From Halomonas sp. (GTDB lineage Bacteria; Pseudomonadota; Gammaproteobacteria; Pseudomonadales; Halomonadaceae): DNA of 64,000 nt. This document shows, piece after piece, positions 8,895-17,670 of the stretch (positions are counted from its first letter, which is position 1; each line of letters starts with the position of its first letter). The position numbers and the translations under genes are program-made. Under the pieces are notes generated by a model. The model saw only the letters and a list, made by a program, of their open reading frames with translations. It searched no databases and had not been told where the DNA came from. The DNA is taken from positions 310,001 to 374,000 of the forward strand of contig NZ_JAGOBJ010000003.1 of NCBI RefSeq assembly GCF_017983445.1, written 5' to 3'.

Positions 8895-9791
8895 TTATAC
8901 GCGGCGTTCAGCGCTTGCTGTAATGTGCTCGACAAAGCGGCGTACTTTACCCAGTTCACCCAAGTGCTCGGGGTAGACAAGATAATAGGCGCTTTCGCTG
9001 TATAAAAGATGCGGCCAAGCGAGTATAAGGCGCTCGGCGGCCAGCTCTTCATCCACGGTAAAGTGCGGCACTAAAGCAACGCCTCCACCTGCCATGGCGG
9101 TGCGTACCAGCATGGGGAAGGTCTCAAAACGAGTGCCGTGGTAGCTGCGATCAGTGGTGATTTCTTGACCTGCAAACCAGTGATGCCAGGCATCCGGGCG
9201 GGTAGATAGGTGGAGTAGTGGCAGCTGGGCCAAGTCACTCGCAGTATGGATAGGATGCTTCGCCAGAAGCGATGGGGCGGCAACCGCGACCATTTCTTCA
9301 TCCACCAGTTTATGGCAAGCAAGATTAGGCCAACTACCATGACCGTAAAACAGCGCAATATCGATATCTTGCTGTTCAAGGGCAAAGTCTTCCACCCTGT
9401 CGTGAAATTCCAGACTAATGCCCGGGTTTGCAGCTAGAAAGGCGGGCAGCTTGTCTGCTAGCCAGCGGCTGCCAAAGCTTGGCAGAGTGGCTACCTTGAG
9501 TACTTCACTATTGCCGCTATAGGTCATGATGGTGTGGGTCGACATCTCAATCTGAGCGAGCACCTTGCGCACGTCGCTTAAAAAGATGGCACCCTCCGGC
9601 GTGAGCACAAGCGTGCGTCTTACGCGACGAAACAGCTTATGTTGTAGCGTTGACTCAAGGTGGGCGACCTGTTTGCTGACGGCACTTTGGGTCAGGCTTA
9701 GTTCATCGGCCGCCCGGGTAAAACTCATATGGCGCGCCGCCGCCTCAAAGCACTGCATAGCGGCGGTTGAAGGAAGGTTGCGTGAGGCCAA
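8895..9791 (-). CDS. LysR-type transcriptional regulator, GcvA-like
   Basis: 298 residues. An N-terminal winged helix-turn-helix (FTRAADELSLTQSAVSKQVAHLE) is followed by a LysR effector domain, in the style of GcvA-type regulators (STAAMQCFEAAARHMSFTRAA at the start). The start is set at TTG 9789-9791 because AGGAG lies seven bases before it; a longer GTG start at 9821 has no ribosome site. It is convergent with the aminotransferase-ydiJ-hglS operon and is the nearest candidate regulator of it, but nothing in the sequence proves the link. It could also act on the TRAP transporter that lies upstream on the same strand. Confidence 0.85.
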   Translation of the reverse strand: MASRNLPSTAAMQCFEAAARHMSFTRAADELSLTQSAVSKQVAHLESTLQHKLFRRVRRTLVLTPEGAIFLSDVRKVLAQIEMSTHTIMTYSGNSEVLKVATLPSFGSRWLADKLPAFLAANPGISLEFHDRVEDFALEQQDIDIALFYGHGSWPNLACHKLVDEEMVAVAAPSLLAKHPIHTASDLAQLPLLHLSTRPDAWHHWFAGQEITTDRSYHGTRFETFPMLVRTAMAGGGVALVPHFTVDEELAAERLILAWPHLLYSESAYYLVYPEHLGELGKVRRFVEHITASAERRV

Positions 9792-9863
9792 ATGAAATGC
9801 TCCTGATAACCTGTGAATCACCCCGGTGACCTAGCACCGGGGTGATGTAGAGGTGATCATAAC

Positions 9864-11711
9864 TCATGAAGCGAGTGGCTGAGCATCCTGGAAACTATCC
9901 TTACGACGTGATTGCCACCAACCAATGGCTGCCATGGCAATCAAACCTAAACCGCTGGTCATTAGCTCAGGCACCACCATGGCAAGCCCGGCGGCCAGGA
10001 GTACGAAACGCTCCCATACGCGGGAGTCGCGAATAAAGTAACCCAGTAATGCGCTGCTGACGCCCATAATTCCTAACAGCGAGAAGCCCAATGCGCTAAT
10101 CAAGCCAAGCGGTGTGGGATCAACCATTACCAGCATCGGGTTATAGATAAACGCGTAGGGGATAATAAAGGCCCCAATGGCTAACTTAACGGCGGTAAAA
10201 CCGGTTTTCATTGGGTTAGCTTGAGCGATACCTGCGCCGGCAAAGGCAGCCAAACACACCGGCGGGGTGATATCAGCGATGATGCCAAAATAAAACACGA
10301 ACAGATGCACCGCCATGGGAGGAAGGCCAAACTCATTGATGAGTGCCGGTGCCGCAATAGTAGCGGTAACCACATAGTTGGCCGTAGTGGGTAGCCCCAT
10401 GCCCAGCACGATACAAGCGATCATGGTGAACAGCAGAGCGAGTATCAATACGCCATCAGCTAAACTGATAATACCGGCTGCGAATTTCGCACCCATGCCA
10501 GTCATGCCCACTACGCCTGCAATTATGCCCGCACAGGCTACGGCGGCAATGACCGGTAAAGCCACGCGCGCCCCTTGTTCGAAGATATTGAGAATACCTT
10601 TCAATGAAGGCCGAGTATCTTTACGTACAAAGCTCACCGCAAAGGCGCAAGCGATGCCCAGTAGCGCGGCGCGTTGTGCCGTAAAACCTGCACTAATCGT
10701 GATCACGATGATCAGCAGCGGCAGCAGCATATAACCTTTTTCCAGTAACAGTTTACGCTTGCTTGGCAGCTGGTCTTTGGGAAGCCCCAGGATACGATGG
10801 CGCTTGGCTTCAAAATGAACGCCGATAAAAATACCGGTGAAATAGAGAATTGCAGGGATTAGCGCGGCGAACATGATCTCTCTGTAAGAAACGCCCACGT
10901 ATTCCACCATGATAAATGCGGCTGCCCCCATTAACGGTGGCATGATCTGCCCGCCGGTTGATGCAGAGGCTTCAACTGCACCAGCCACTTCGGGCTTGAA
11001 GCGTGCATTTTTCATCATGGGGATGGTGAACGAGCCAGAAGCGACGGTATTGCCAATAGAGCTGCCGGAAATCATGCCTTGTAGCGCGCTGGCGATGACG
11101 GCTGCTTTACCTGAGCCGCCGGTAAAGCGTCCGGTAACGGCAAAAGCCAAATCATTAAAGAAGCGGCCTACGCCAGTGTGCATCAGCACAACACCGAAGA
11201 ATAAAAACAGGAAGATAAAGCGCGCCGATATTTGCAGAGGTGTACCAAACACACCGCTTTCTCTAAACCATAAATACGGTGAGATCTGCTCAAGTGCAAA
11301 ACCCGGATGGGAGAGTAAGGGGCTCGGGATTAGGTTGCCAAATAGTGCGTACAAAATCGCTATTGCTGCCATGACGACAATAGGCATGCCGACTGTACGG
11401 CGGGTCGCTTCAAGAACAAACAGTACACCCAGAACGGCTATGGTGAGATCAAATGTTGAGTAGCCGGTAATACGGGCGCGCAGCACCTCTTCGTAAAAGA
11501 TGATTTTATAATAGGCTGTAAATGTCGCTGTAAAAGCCAGTACGATATCGTACCAGGGAACGCCGTGGCGAGGACTGGCGCCACGTGTGGCAGGAAAGAG
11601 GATGAATATCATCCCAAGAGCCATGCCAAGGTGAACAGCACCTTGCTGCTGTGAAGGAAGCGTACCGAAATAAGCTGTGTAAAGGTGGAAGCAGGTGAGT
11701 GATACGCCCAT
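9864..11711 (-). CDS. TAXI-type TRAP transporter fused DctQ-DctM permease (5' end displaced by an A9 run)
   Basis: The open frame from ATG 11711 encodes 615 residues of a fused small-plus-large TRAP permease with many membrane helices. The family signature is clear: GSSIGNTVASGSFTIPMMKN, EASASTGGQIMPPLMGAAAF, and GMGLPTTANYVV. It imports an organic acid with sodium or proton gradients, fed by the TAXI binding protein encoded just upstream. ATG 11711 cuts the first membrane helix in half. The same frame continues upstream as family-like sequence (ASLLEKYDRESQVRS) but hits TAA without a start codon. A well-placed GTG at 11819-11821 is one base out of frame across an A9 run. The true protein therefore probably starts there; see the separate feature. 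Confidence 0.85.
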   Translation of the reverse strand: MGVSLTCFHLYTAYFGTLPSQQQGAVHLGMALGMIFILFPATRGASPRHGVPWYDIVLAFTATFTAYYKIIFYEEVLRARITGYSTFDLTIAVLGVLFVLEATRRTVGMPIVVMAAIAILYALFGNLIPSPLLSHPGFALEQISPYLWFRESGVFGTPLQISARFIFLFLFFGVVLMHTGVGRFFNDLAFAVTGRFTGGSGKAAVIASALQGMISGSSIGNTVASGSFTIPMMKNARFKPEVAGAVEASASTGGQIMPPLMGAAAFIMVEYVGVSYREIMFAALIPAILYFTGIFIGVHFEAKRHRILGLPKDQLPSKRKLLLEKGYMLLPLLIIVITISAGFTAQRAALLGIACAFAVSFVRKDTRPSLKGILNIFEQGARVALPVIAAVACAGIIAGVVGMTGMGAKFAAGIISLADGVLILALLFTMIACIVLGMGLPTTANYVVTATIAAPALINEFGLPPMAVHLFVFYFGIIADITPPVCLAAFAGAGIAQANPMKTGFTAVKLAIGAFIIPYAFIYNPMLVMVDPTPLGLISALGFSLLGIMGVSSALLGYFIRDSRVWERFVLLAAGLAMVVPELMTSGLGLIAMAAIGWWQSRRKDSFQDAQPLAS

Positions 11712-11821
11712 TAACGTAATGAGCCATGCCCATTTGCCTAATTGAAGTGGCGAGCGTACCTGGGACTCACGATCATATTTCTCTAATAGAGATGCTTCGT
11801 CAGGAGTTTTTTTTTATCCAC
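11712..11821 (-). other. Displaced N-terminus of the TRAP permease with A9 frameshift site
   Basis: On the minus strand GAGG, seven bases, then GTG GAT (11821-11816) is followed by nine A (11815-11807) and CTCCTGAC. Reading from GTG reaches TAG after 12 sense codons. With ten A the frame becomes a plausible permease N-terminus that joins the 615-residue frame. Candidate explanations are transcriptional slippage on A9, a real inactivating mutation, or a homopolymer sequencing error. Confidence 0.7.
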
Positions 11822-11842
11822 GATTAAGCCTCATGCGGATGA

Positions 11843-11865
11843 CGCCGCTGGTTTACCCAGCGGCG
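11843..11865 (-). other. Intercistronic hairpin between TAXI binding protein and permease
   Basis: A 9-bp perfect GC-rich stem (11843-11851 with 11857-11865) lies between the binding-protein stop and the permease start, without a T-run. Hairpins here often protect the abundant binding-protein message; that role is inferred. Confidence 0.6.
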
Positions 11866-11880
11866 GAAAAGGATCAGTGA

Positions 11881-12876
11881 TTAGTTAGCCAAATCGCTCA
11901 AGCTTTCAATCTTGGAGCGCTCGCGAGTGACAATCTGAATGACTTCTGGATAGATATGCCCGATGAAAGCGACGTTATCGATAGCGCCGCTGTCGAACTC
12001 TCCACGGCCTTCAACGGCGTCTTGAGCAGGCGCATGAACCGTCATCCCAAGATCCATACTATTGTCGCGAATGCTCACTAGGTTCTCGATTGAGGCACCG
12101 GTCTCGATGTTGGTGAAATTCTGGCCATCCAGGTAACGGTTCCAGATAGTCGCCATCTCGCCACCCAGCGGGTAGTAAGTACCGCCTTGGCTACCGGTGC
12201 CCAGGACGAATTCACTTTTAGGCTCAATATCGCCCAGCTCTGCCACGGAATTATCGACAGTCAACCCTTGCTCTTCATAATAGCGCTTGGCGCCAGGATG
12301 AATGGGCAGACCTTCAGAGCCGTTTAAAGCATTTTCCAGGGTCATGAATGCTGATTGAGCATGCGTATTCTCTTCAGCATGCTCATGCATCAAACGAGCC
12401 AGCTCATAGCCTAGCTCCTCATCAATAGTCTGGGTATTGCCGACCAAAATAGCGTAGGCCGTGATGGTTTCTACATCCTGATCCTGAAAGTCGTAGCTAC
12501 CGGCCGGAATCGTGAAGCGTTTATAGGCACTATTGGCTTCGATGTAGTCGATCGCCTCGTCACTTAGGCCCAGTAGTCGAGCGTCACCGCTGGAAGCTTG
12601 CAGGTTTTCAATACTGCCTGAAGGCAAACCAAGAATGCCGATTGAAATATCAATGTTGCCATCTTGAACGCCATCAAGTGCAGCGCCAAAGCCCTCTTGA
12701 TACGTGCTGTATTTGTCCTTGCCTATACCGTAGGCATCAAAGAGCAGTTGGGAAACGCTTTGCGTTGTACTGGCAGGAGGCCCAATAGCAATATTAGGTT
12801 TACTGTCGCTACTACATCCCGCTAGTAAAAGACCAGCACTTAAGCCACAGCAGACCTTGGATAGGTAAGGTTTCAT
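11881..12876 (-). CDS. TAXI-family TRAP substrate-binding lipoprotein, circularly permuted
   Basis: 331 residues with a lipoprotein signal ending LLLAGC (Cys21). The start is ATG 12876, with AGGAGT five bases before it. The mature protein contains both halves of a TAXI-type binding protein in reversed order. Residues about 26-205 match the usual C-terminal two thirds: AIGPPASTTQ, DGNIDISIGILGLPSGSI, FTIPAGSY, and the normal C-terminal end GLPIHPGAKRYYEEQG. After a linker, residues about 223-331 match the usual N-terminal third: FVLGTGSQGGTYYPLGG, GASIENLVSIRDN, IGHIYPEVIQIV, and finally SKIESLSDLAN. In normal members SLSDL-GK runs directly into the V.GPPGS segment that here begins the mature protein. 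Total length matches an unpermuted protein. It precedes the fused TAXI permease, its expected partner. Confidence 0.9.
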   Translation of the reverse strand: MKPYLSKVCCGLSAGLLLAGCSSDSKPNIAIGPPASTTQSVSQLLFDAYGIGKDKYSTYQEGFGAALDGVQDGNIDISIGILGLPSGSIENLQASSGDARLLGLSDEAIDYIEANSAYKRFTIPAGSYDFQDQDVETITAYAILVGNTQTIDEELGYELARLMHEHAEENTHAQSAFMTLENALNGSEGLPIHPGAKRYYEEQGLTVDNSVAELGDIEPKSEFVLGTGSQGGTYYPLGGEMATIWNRYLDGQNFTNIETGASIENLVSIRDNSMDLGMTVHAPAQDAVEGRGEFDSGAIDNVAFIGHIYPEVIQIVTRERSKIESLSDLAN

Positions 12877-13268
12877 ATTAACTCCTGCTAATAAATTTAT
12901 TGTTAATAATTTAGTTGCGCCCATTGCTCGGTCACATCTTCGATTGATGGGTGAAGATGACCAGACGGAAGCGTGAGCGGAAAATAGACTGGCTATTGTT
13001 CACGCACATGGGGCAGCAGACAAAAGAAATTAAGTTGCGTATGCATTCCATTTTCTCATATTTAAAGCAAAAGTAGCTTGTTAGCTAGTTACAAAAACGC
13101 TATTTAAATGAAATTAAATCTTATAAGTGACTTATAAATAGGGGAAAGACCTAACTTAATTCTGTTAAAGGTTAAGATTAACTAGCATTACCTGTATTCA
13201 ATGAGGGAATGCATGGCCTCATACGATAAGGCCATGCGTATCACATTAAAATGAGAAAGACCTACCAG
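12877..13268. other. AT-rich intergenic region upstream of the TAXI transporter
   Basis: About 390 bases with no convincing gene. It should hold the minus-strand promoter of the TAXI operon. At 13211-13237 there is a 9-bp perfect stem (GCATGGCCT with AGGCCATGC) just past the BCCT stop, with no T-run; it is a possible weak terminator or processing site. Confidence 0.5.
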
Positions 13269-14825
13269 CTAGCCGTCAATAATGCCTTGCTCACGCGCCA
13301 TGGCAAACGCCGCTTTAGGGCCATCCCAGAGTGAGGGCAGCAGAATCAGAGATACCGGCACGGCGGTGATCACGATGAATTGCTGCAGCGCGGCGATCTG
13401 CCCTTCACGCATGGCCAGCAGCACCGCCGCCATGATCGTCATGATTACGCCCCAGAAGGCACGTAGAAATGGGCTGGGCTCGTCGTGGCCAGCACCGACC
13501 ATGGCAATGGAGTAACTCATGGAGTCGCCGGTGGTAGCCACGAAGATGGTCGTCAGCAGCAGGATTGCCAGCGCCATCCAAGTGCCGCCAGGCAACGCCT
13601 GGGCCAAGGTGAGCGTGGCGATGTCGAACTGAAAGCCCAAAAGCGCATCGGTCAGATCGATCACGCCGACCAACTGATAGTAAATGCCCGAGCCGCCCAG
13701 CAGTGTGAACCAGACCGTGGTGGCGATGGGGGCGATGACCGCGACGGCCAGAATCATTTCGCGAATGGTGCGCCCGCGGGAGATGCGCGCCACGAAGATC
13801 GCCATCAAAGGCGCAAAGGCGATGAACCAGGCGTAGAAGAACACGATCCACCACTGCATCCAATCCACCGGCGCGGTTTCCGCGGTGATGGTGACCATCT
13901 TGAAGAAGTCATCCAGGTACGTGCCCATGCCGGCAAAGTAGCTGTTGAACAGAAACAGCGTCGGCCCGAACAAAAAGATGACCGCGCCGATGCTCAGCGC
14001 CAGCATGACATTGAGGCGGCTCAAGAGCTGCATGCCCTTGTGCACACCGCTGACCGCGGAAAGTATGTATACCATGCCCAGGGTTGCAAGGACGCCAAGC
14101 CGTGTCACGAAGGTATTAGGCAGTCCGAACAAATCCTCAAGGCCATGGGTAACTTGGGTCGCCAGAAAACCGACCGGCCCGACGGTGCCTGCCACTACTG
14201 CCAGTACGCAGCAGGTATCCACGACGCCCCCCAGCGGGCCACGCATCAAGCGCTCACCAAATAGCGGGTAAAGCAGGGTGCGCGGTTGTAACGGCTGGCC
14301 TTTCACGTAGTGGGCGTGGGACAGTACGATCGCGGTGAGCGACCCCAGTATCGCCCAGCCGACGAACCCCCAATGGGTGAACGACTGCGCCAGCGCCCCA
14401 GGCACTGCGGCGGCCACGCTCGGGTCGGTATCGAAGGCCGGCGGCACGTTCACGAAGTGATAGATCGGCTCACCAGCGGCGAAAAAGACGCCACCACCGC
14501 CCAGCAGCGTACACAAGATGATCGAAAGCCACTTGAAGTTACTCAGCTCCGGTGCATCCAGATTGCCGATCTTGGCATTGCCGGCCGGTGTCAGCGCAAG
14601 CCCTATGGCGATGAAGAACGTCAACAGCATCAGAAACTGGAAGTAGGTACCGAAGGTCAGCGCGCTCCAGGCAAAACCCTGGCTAATCGAGTCAGCGACG
14701 AAGTCTAGGTCATAAAAGGAAAGCGCTAGAAAAAGCACTATAAATCCTATGCTTAGCGTGAGTACGATGGGGTCGCCAAGCGAAGAATGCTTTTGGCTTT
14801 CAGCATTGGAGGTTGGTTGGTTCAT
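13269..14825 (-). CDS. BCCT-family transporter (choline/betaine/carnitine type)
   Basis: 518 residues with about twelve membrane helices. The BCCT signature is present: a Trp-rich segment WMQWWIVFFYAWFIAFAP followed by ARISRGRTIRE, and the glycine stretch GMGTY. These carriers bring in trimethylammonium compounds with sodium or protons, often for osmoprotection, which would suit a halophile. The Trp box departs from the classical betaine-carrier form, so the substrate is open. The ATG at 14825 is chosen because AAGG lies upstream; an in-frame GTG at 14837 is possible. It is preceded by a strong minus-strand terminator, so it has its own promoter. Confidence 0.9.
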   Translation of the reverse strand: MNQPTSNAESQKHSSLGDPIVLTLSIGFIVLFLALSFYDLDFVADSISQGFAWSALTFGTYFQFLMLLTFFIAIGLALTPAGNAKIGNLDAPELSNFKWLSIILCTLLGGGGVFFAAGEPIYHFVNVPPAFDTDPSVAAAVPGALAQSFTHWGFVGWAILGSLTAIVLSHAHYVKGQPLQPRTLLYPLFGERLMRGPLGGVVDTCCVLAVVAGTVGPVGFLATQVTHGLEDLFGLPNTFVTRLGVLATLGMVYILSAVSGVHKGMQLLSRLNVMLALSIGAVIFLFGPTLFLFNSYFAGMGTYLDDFFKMVTITAETAPVDWMQWWIVFFYAWFIAFAPLMAIFVARISRGRTIREMILAVAVIAPIATTVWFTLLGGSGIYYQLVGVIDLTDALLGFQFDIATLTLAQALPGGTWMALAILLLTTIFVATTGDSMSYSIAMVGAGHDEPSPFLRAFWGVIMTIMAAVLLAMREGQIAALQQFIVITAVPVSLILLPSLWDGPKAAFAMAREQGIIDG

Positions 14826-14880
14826 CAATAAGAACACCTTGGGTGGAACATGAGGAAACAGCGCAAATGCGGAAAGCGCA

Positions 14881-14912
14881 GCAAAAAAAAAGCGCCATTC
14901 ATTGAATGGCGC
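14881..14912 (-). terminator. Rho-independent terminator just upstream of the BCCT gene
   Basis: On the minus strand a 9-bp perfect stem (14904-14912 with 14892-14900) with a 3-base loop is followed by a long T-run (A-run at 14883-14891 on the plus strand). It ends transcription arriving from the DUF481 gene. It lies 56 bases before the BCCT start, so it could also act as an attenuator. Confidence 0.85.
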
Positions 14913-15083
14913 GAGGACAGGAAACTGGCGCTAGTATATCGCGCGCTTAGACCAAAGTCGAACGAGATTAAGGTGGATGCTTAAAATGGGTGCTGAAAAA
15001 CAAGTCAATGCGCCCTGCTGGTGCGCTGAAGAAATCATGGTGGTGCTTCTAACGGTGAGCCACAATGCGAAGCATCACTTTCA

Positions 15084-15860
15084 TTACCAGTGATAAAGCA
15101 GCGATGCGCTGGTGGTATTATCGGTGCGTTCGCTGGCATCGTCCGGCGGCTGAGAGTTGTGCTTGATTTCATGGGACAAGCGTAGCGACATGCGCGAGTT
15201 GAGTCTTGCGGTAAGCGCTGTCAGTGACCTGCCTGTGGTGTTTTGCTGGGTGTATTCCACCGACATTTCCTGTTCAATATCGGCGTAATCCGAAAAGCCC
15301 CAGTGATAGGCCAAGGCGGTATAAGCAACCGCGAGCTGTTCGTTATCCGCTTCACGCAAGCGATCATTCCGGTAACCTGGGCCTGCCTCAAGCGACAGGG
15401 AATGGCGCGAGCCTTCTAACAGCTGACGGCCATACCCGCCGATCACGGAAAGCTGCTGGTCGTAGCCCGCAAAGCGATCTTTTTCCCAGCGGGCAAATCC
15501 AAATACATAGTGCGGGCCGTTAAAATCGTAGCGTTCGCGGGCAGCGAGCAGATATTGCTCGGCGCTGGTTTCACCATCCTTGCTCACGTTGCGCACCTCG
15601 CCGCGCAGCGAATGGGTAAAATCGCCGGTTAACCACGTCAGGCGGGTTTTGCCAATCAGCGTCTGGCTATTGGTGTTGCCGGAAAGGTGGGTAAAGCCAA
15701 GTTCAGCGTCGCCGCTGAAAATCGGCGCGTCATCGGTAGGCGGCGGGGGTGCATAAAAAGGGTTGGCTACCGCAGGGCTTGCAAGCACAAGGCTTAAAAA
15801 GGTAACGCTCACAAACAGGTAACTGCTCGACGAAATAACGCGTTTAAATATGCTGAACAC
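15084..15860 (-). CDS. DUF481 outer-membrane protein (YdiY-like)
   Basis: 258 residues with an N-terminal signal peptide (hydrophobic run ending SPAVANP near residue 33). The remainder has the alternating pattern of an outer-membrane beta barrel and the DUF481 hallmarks: GDAELGFTHLSGNTNSQT near the mature N-terminus, REVRN-type strands, AARERYDF, GYGRQLLE, and a terminal aromatic (LLYHW), the normal beta-barrel assembly signal. Function of the family is unclear; YdiY of E. coli is acid-inducible. The start is GTG 15860, with GGAGG seven bases before it. Transcribed alone on the minus strand. Confidence 0.85.
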   Translation of the reverse strand: MFSIFKRVISSSSYLFVSVTFLSLVLASPAVANPFYAPPPPTDDAPIFSGDAELGFTHLSGNTNSQTLIGKTRLTWLTGDFTHSLRGEVRNVSKDGETSAEQYLLAARERYDFNGPHYVFGFARWEKDRFAGYDQQLSVIGGYGRQLLEGSRHSLSLEAGPGYRNDRLREADNEQLAVAYTALAYHWGFSDYADIEQEMSVEYTQQNTTGRSLTALTARLNSRMSLRLSHEIKHNSQPPDDASERTDNTTSASLLYHW

Positions 15861-15952
15861 CCAACGCCTCCCTTAATGACATAAAAGATGGCGATTAACG
15901 CCCCCTTGCTGCGCATGTCATAATGACGCTGTCGCGCACTTTGAGTTCCGCC

Positions 15953-17644
15953 ATGACTGATTCCCGCCCCCGTACCTTAGCTGAATTACAGCGCTGGCGC
16001 CGTACTCGTGCGAAACGGCGCTGGTATAAACGTAGCTTTCGTTTACAGGTAATGATGCTGGTTGGCTTACTTCTGGCCGGCATGCTACTGGCTCAGGGTA
16101 CATATCTCAATCATCGTAAAGCAGATATTATCAGCCATCAGATCGGTGAGCGGGCACTGGCTGTGGCTAAAACGGTGGCTAGCATGCCGCAAATCATCGA
16201 TGCATTTGCCACGCCTGACCCTGCGATAATTATTCAGCCGCTGGCAGAGCGGGTGCGCCTGGAAACCGGTGCGCGCTACGTGGTCGTGGGTAATATGCAG
16301 TCGATTCGCTATTCGCACCCTATGCCCGAACGCCTTGGTCACCGAATGGTGGGGGGCGATAACGATCGAGCGCTATTGTATGGCCAATCCTATATATCCG
16401 AAGCTACGGGAACCCTGGGTATCGCCATGCGTGGTAAAACGCCGGTGTGGGATGAAGAAGGCAATATCATCGGACTCGTCTCTGTCGGTTTTCTGATGGA
16501 TCGTGTCGAGATGGACGTGGCACGTTATACAAGCCTTGGGTGGGCATTGGTCGCATTGATGATTCTGTTGGGCTTTGCAGGCGCTTACTGGCTTTCCCAG
16601 CATCTGAAAAAGGTCATTCTGGGTCTGGAACCTTATGAAATTGCCCGCTTGGCGATGGAAAAAGAAGCCATCTTGCAGTCAATTCATGAGGGAATCCTAG
16701 CGGTTAACCGCGACGGCCATATTACGCTGGTTAACCAACAGGCACGCCGCTTTCTAGAGCTGTCCGATGAACATGTACTCTTAGGCCAGCCGATTCGGGA
16801 AGTCGTTCCCAATTCGCGCCTGATTGAAGTGCTCAAGCACGGTAAGCAGGAGTTTGATCAAGAAATGTGGCTGGGTGATCATCCAGTGGTAGTGAACCGC
16901 GTGCCTATACTCCACAACGATGAGATTGAGGGCGCCGTGGCAACGTTTCGCAGTCGGCGCGAAATTATTGACCTTTCCCAGGCGCTCACCCAGGCAAGCC
17001 GTGATGTCGATATGCTGCGCGCTCAGGCTCACGAATTTTCCAACAAACTTTATACCATTTCCGGCTTGCTACAGCTTCAGCGTATTGATGAAGCGCTAGC
17101 GCTGATACATCAGGAAACCGAACGTGCCCAGGCTCAGATGAACTTTTTGATGCGCCACGTCGCTGATACGGTGCTAAGCGGTACACTGCTGGGTAAACTT
17201 ACACGTGCCCGTGAGATGGGCGTAACTATGGAAATTGATGAGCAAAGCTCGCTTTCTCGCCAGCTAACGCCGACGGGTCAGGAAGCAATGATGAGCGTAG
17301 TGGGCAATTTATTGGATAACGCCTGCCATGCGGCACTTCATGGCCCGAATGCCTCGTCCCCCAAAGTACGGCTTTTTTTTACTGACCTAGGTGAGCAACT
17401 ACTGGTTGAGGTAGAAGATAATGGCCCAGGCATACCCGAAGCGCATGCTGAAACAGTATTTCAGGAGGGGTTTTCCACCAAAACCGGCAAGCATCGAGGG
17501 ATTGGACTAGCGCTGGTAGCACGGCTATGCCGCCAGCACGGGGGCGAGGTAACCTTAGAGGAAAGTGAGCTAGGTGGCGCATGTTTTATAGCAGTACTTG
17601 ACCGTTCGCTGTGTCTTCCATCTGACATAGCCGATGAAACATAA
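15953..17644 (+). CDS. CitA/DcuS-type sensor histidine kinase
   Basis: About 563 residues. TM1 near residues 32-54, a periplasmic PAS domain with citrate-type contacts (SIRYSHP, AMRGKTPVWD), TM2, a cytoplasmic PAS, then the kinase core. The H-box is AHEFSNKLYTISGLLQL, the CitA/DcuS form. The N-box is NLLDNACHAAL and the G-boxes are EDNGPGIP and GIGLALV. It senses an external di- or tricarboxylate and phosphorylates the regulator encoded next. Given CitMHS and TctCBA downstream, citrate is the likely ligand. The start at 15953 is preferred over 15923, but neither has a good ribosome site. Confidence 0.88.
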   Translation: MTDSRPRTLAELQRWRRTRAKRRWYKRSFRLQVMMLVGLLLAGMLLAQGTYLNHRKADIISHQIGERALAVAKTVASMPQIIDAFATPDPAIIIQPLAERVRLETGARYVVVGNMQSIRYSHPMPERLGHRMVGGDNDRALLYGQSYISEATGTLGIAMRGKTPVWDEEGNIIGLVSVGFLMDRVEMDVARYTSLGWALVALMILLGFAGAYWLSQHLKKVILGLEPYEIARLAMEKEAILQSIHEGILAVNRDGHITLVNQQARRFLELSDEHVLLGQPIREVVPNSRLIEVLKHGKQEFDQEMWLGDHPVVVNRVPILHNDEIEGAVATFRSRREIIDLSQALTQASRDVDMLRAQAHEFSNKLYTISGLLQLQRIDEALALIHQETERAQAQMNFLMRHVADTVLSGTLLGKLTRAREMGVTMEIDEQSSLSRQLTPTGQEAMMSVVGNLLDNACHAALHGPNASSPKVRLFFTDLGEQLLVEVEDNGPGIPEAHAETVFQEGFSTKTGKHRGIGLALVARLCRQHGGEVTLEESELGGACFIAVLDRSLCLPSDIADET

Positions 17645-17670
17645 CAATGACGCCCGTAAGAGGAGCACGC

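Noticed and set aside
10909-11463. 184-codon open frame antisense to the TAXI permease
   Set aside because: Reverse reading of conserved TRAP helices gives Ala/Pro/Thr-rich sequence without a domain or ribosome site.
13485-14264. Long plus-strand open frame antisense to the BCCT carrier
   Set aside because: Composition is low-complexity (His, Gln, Gly, Arg rich) with no domain, and the opposite strand encodes a clear membrane carrier. It is a shadow of GC-biased codons.
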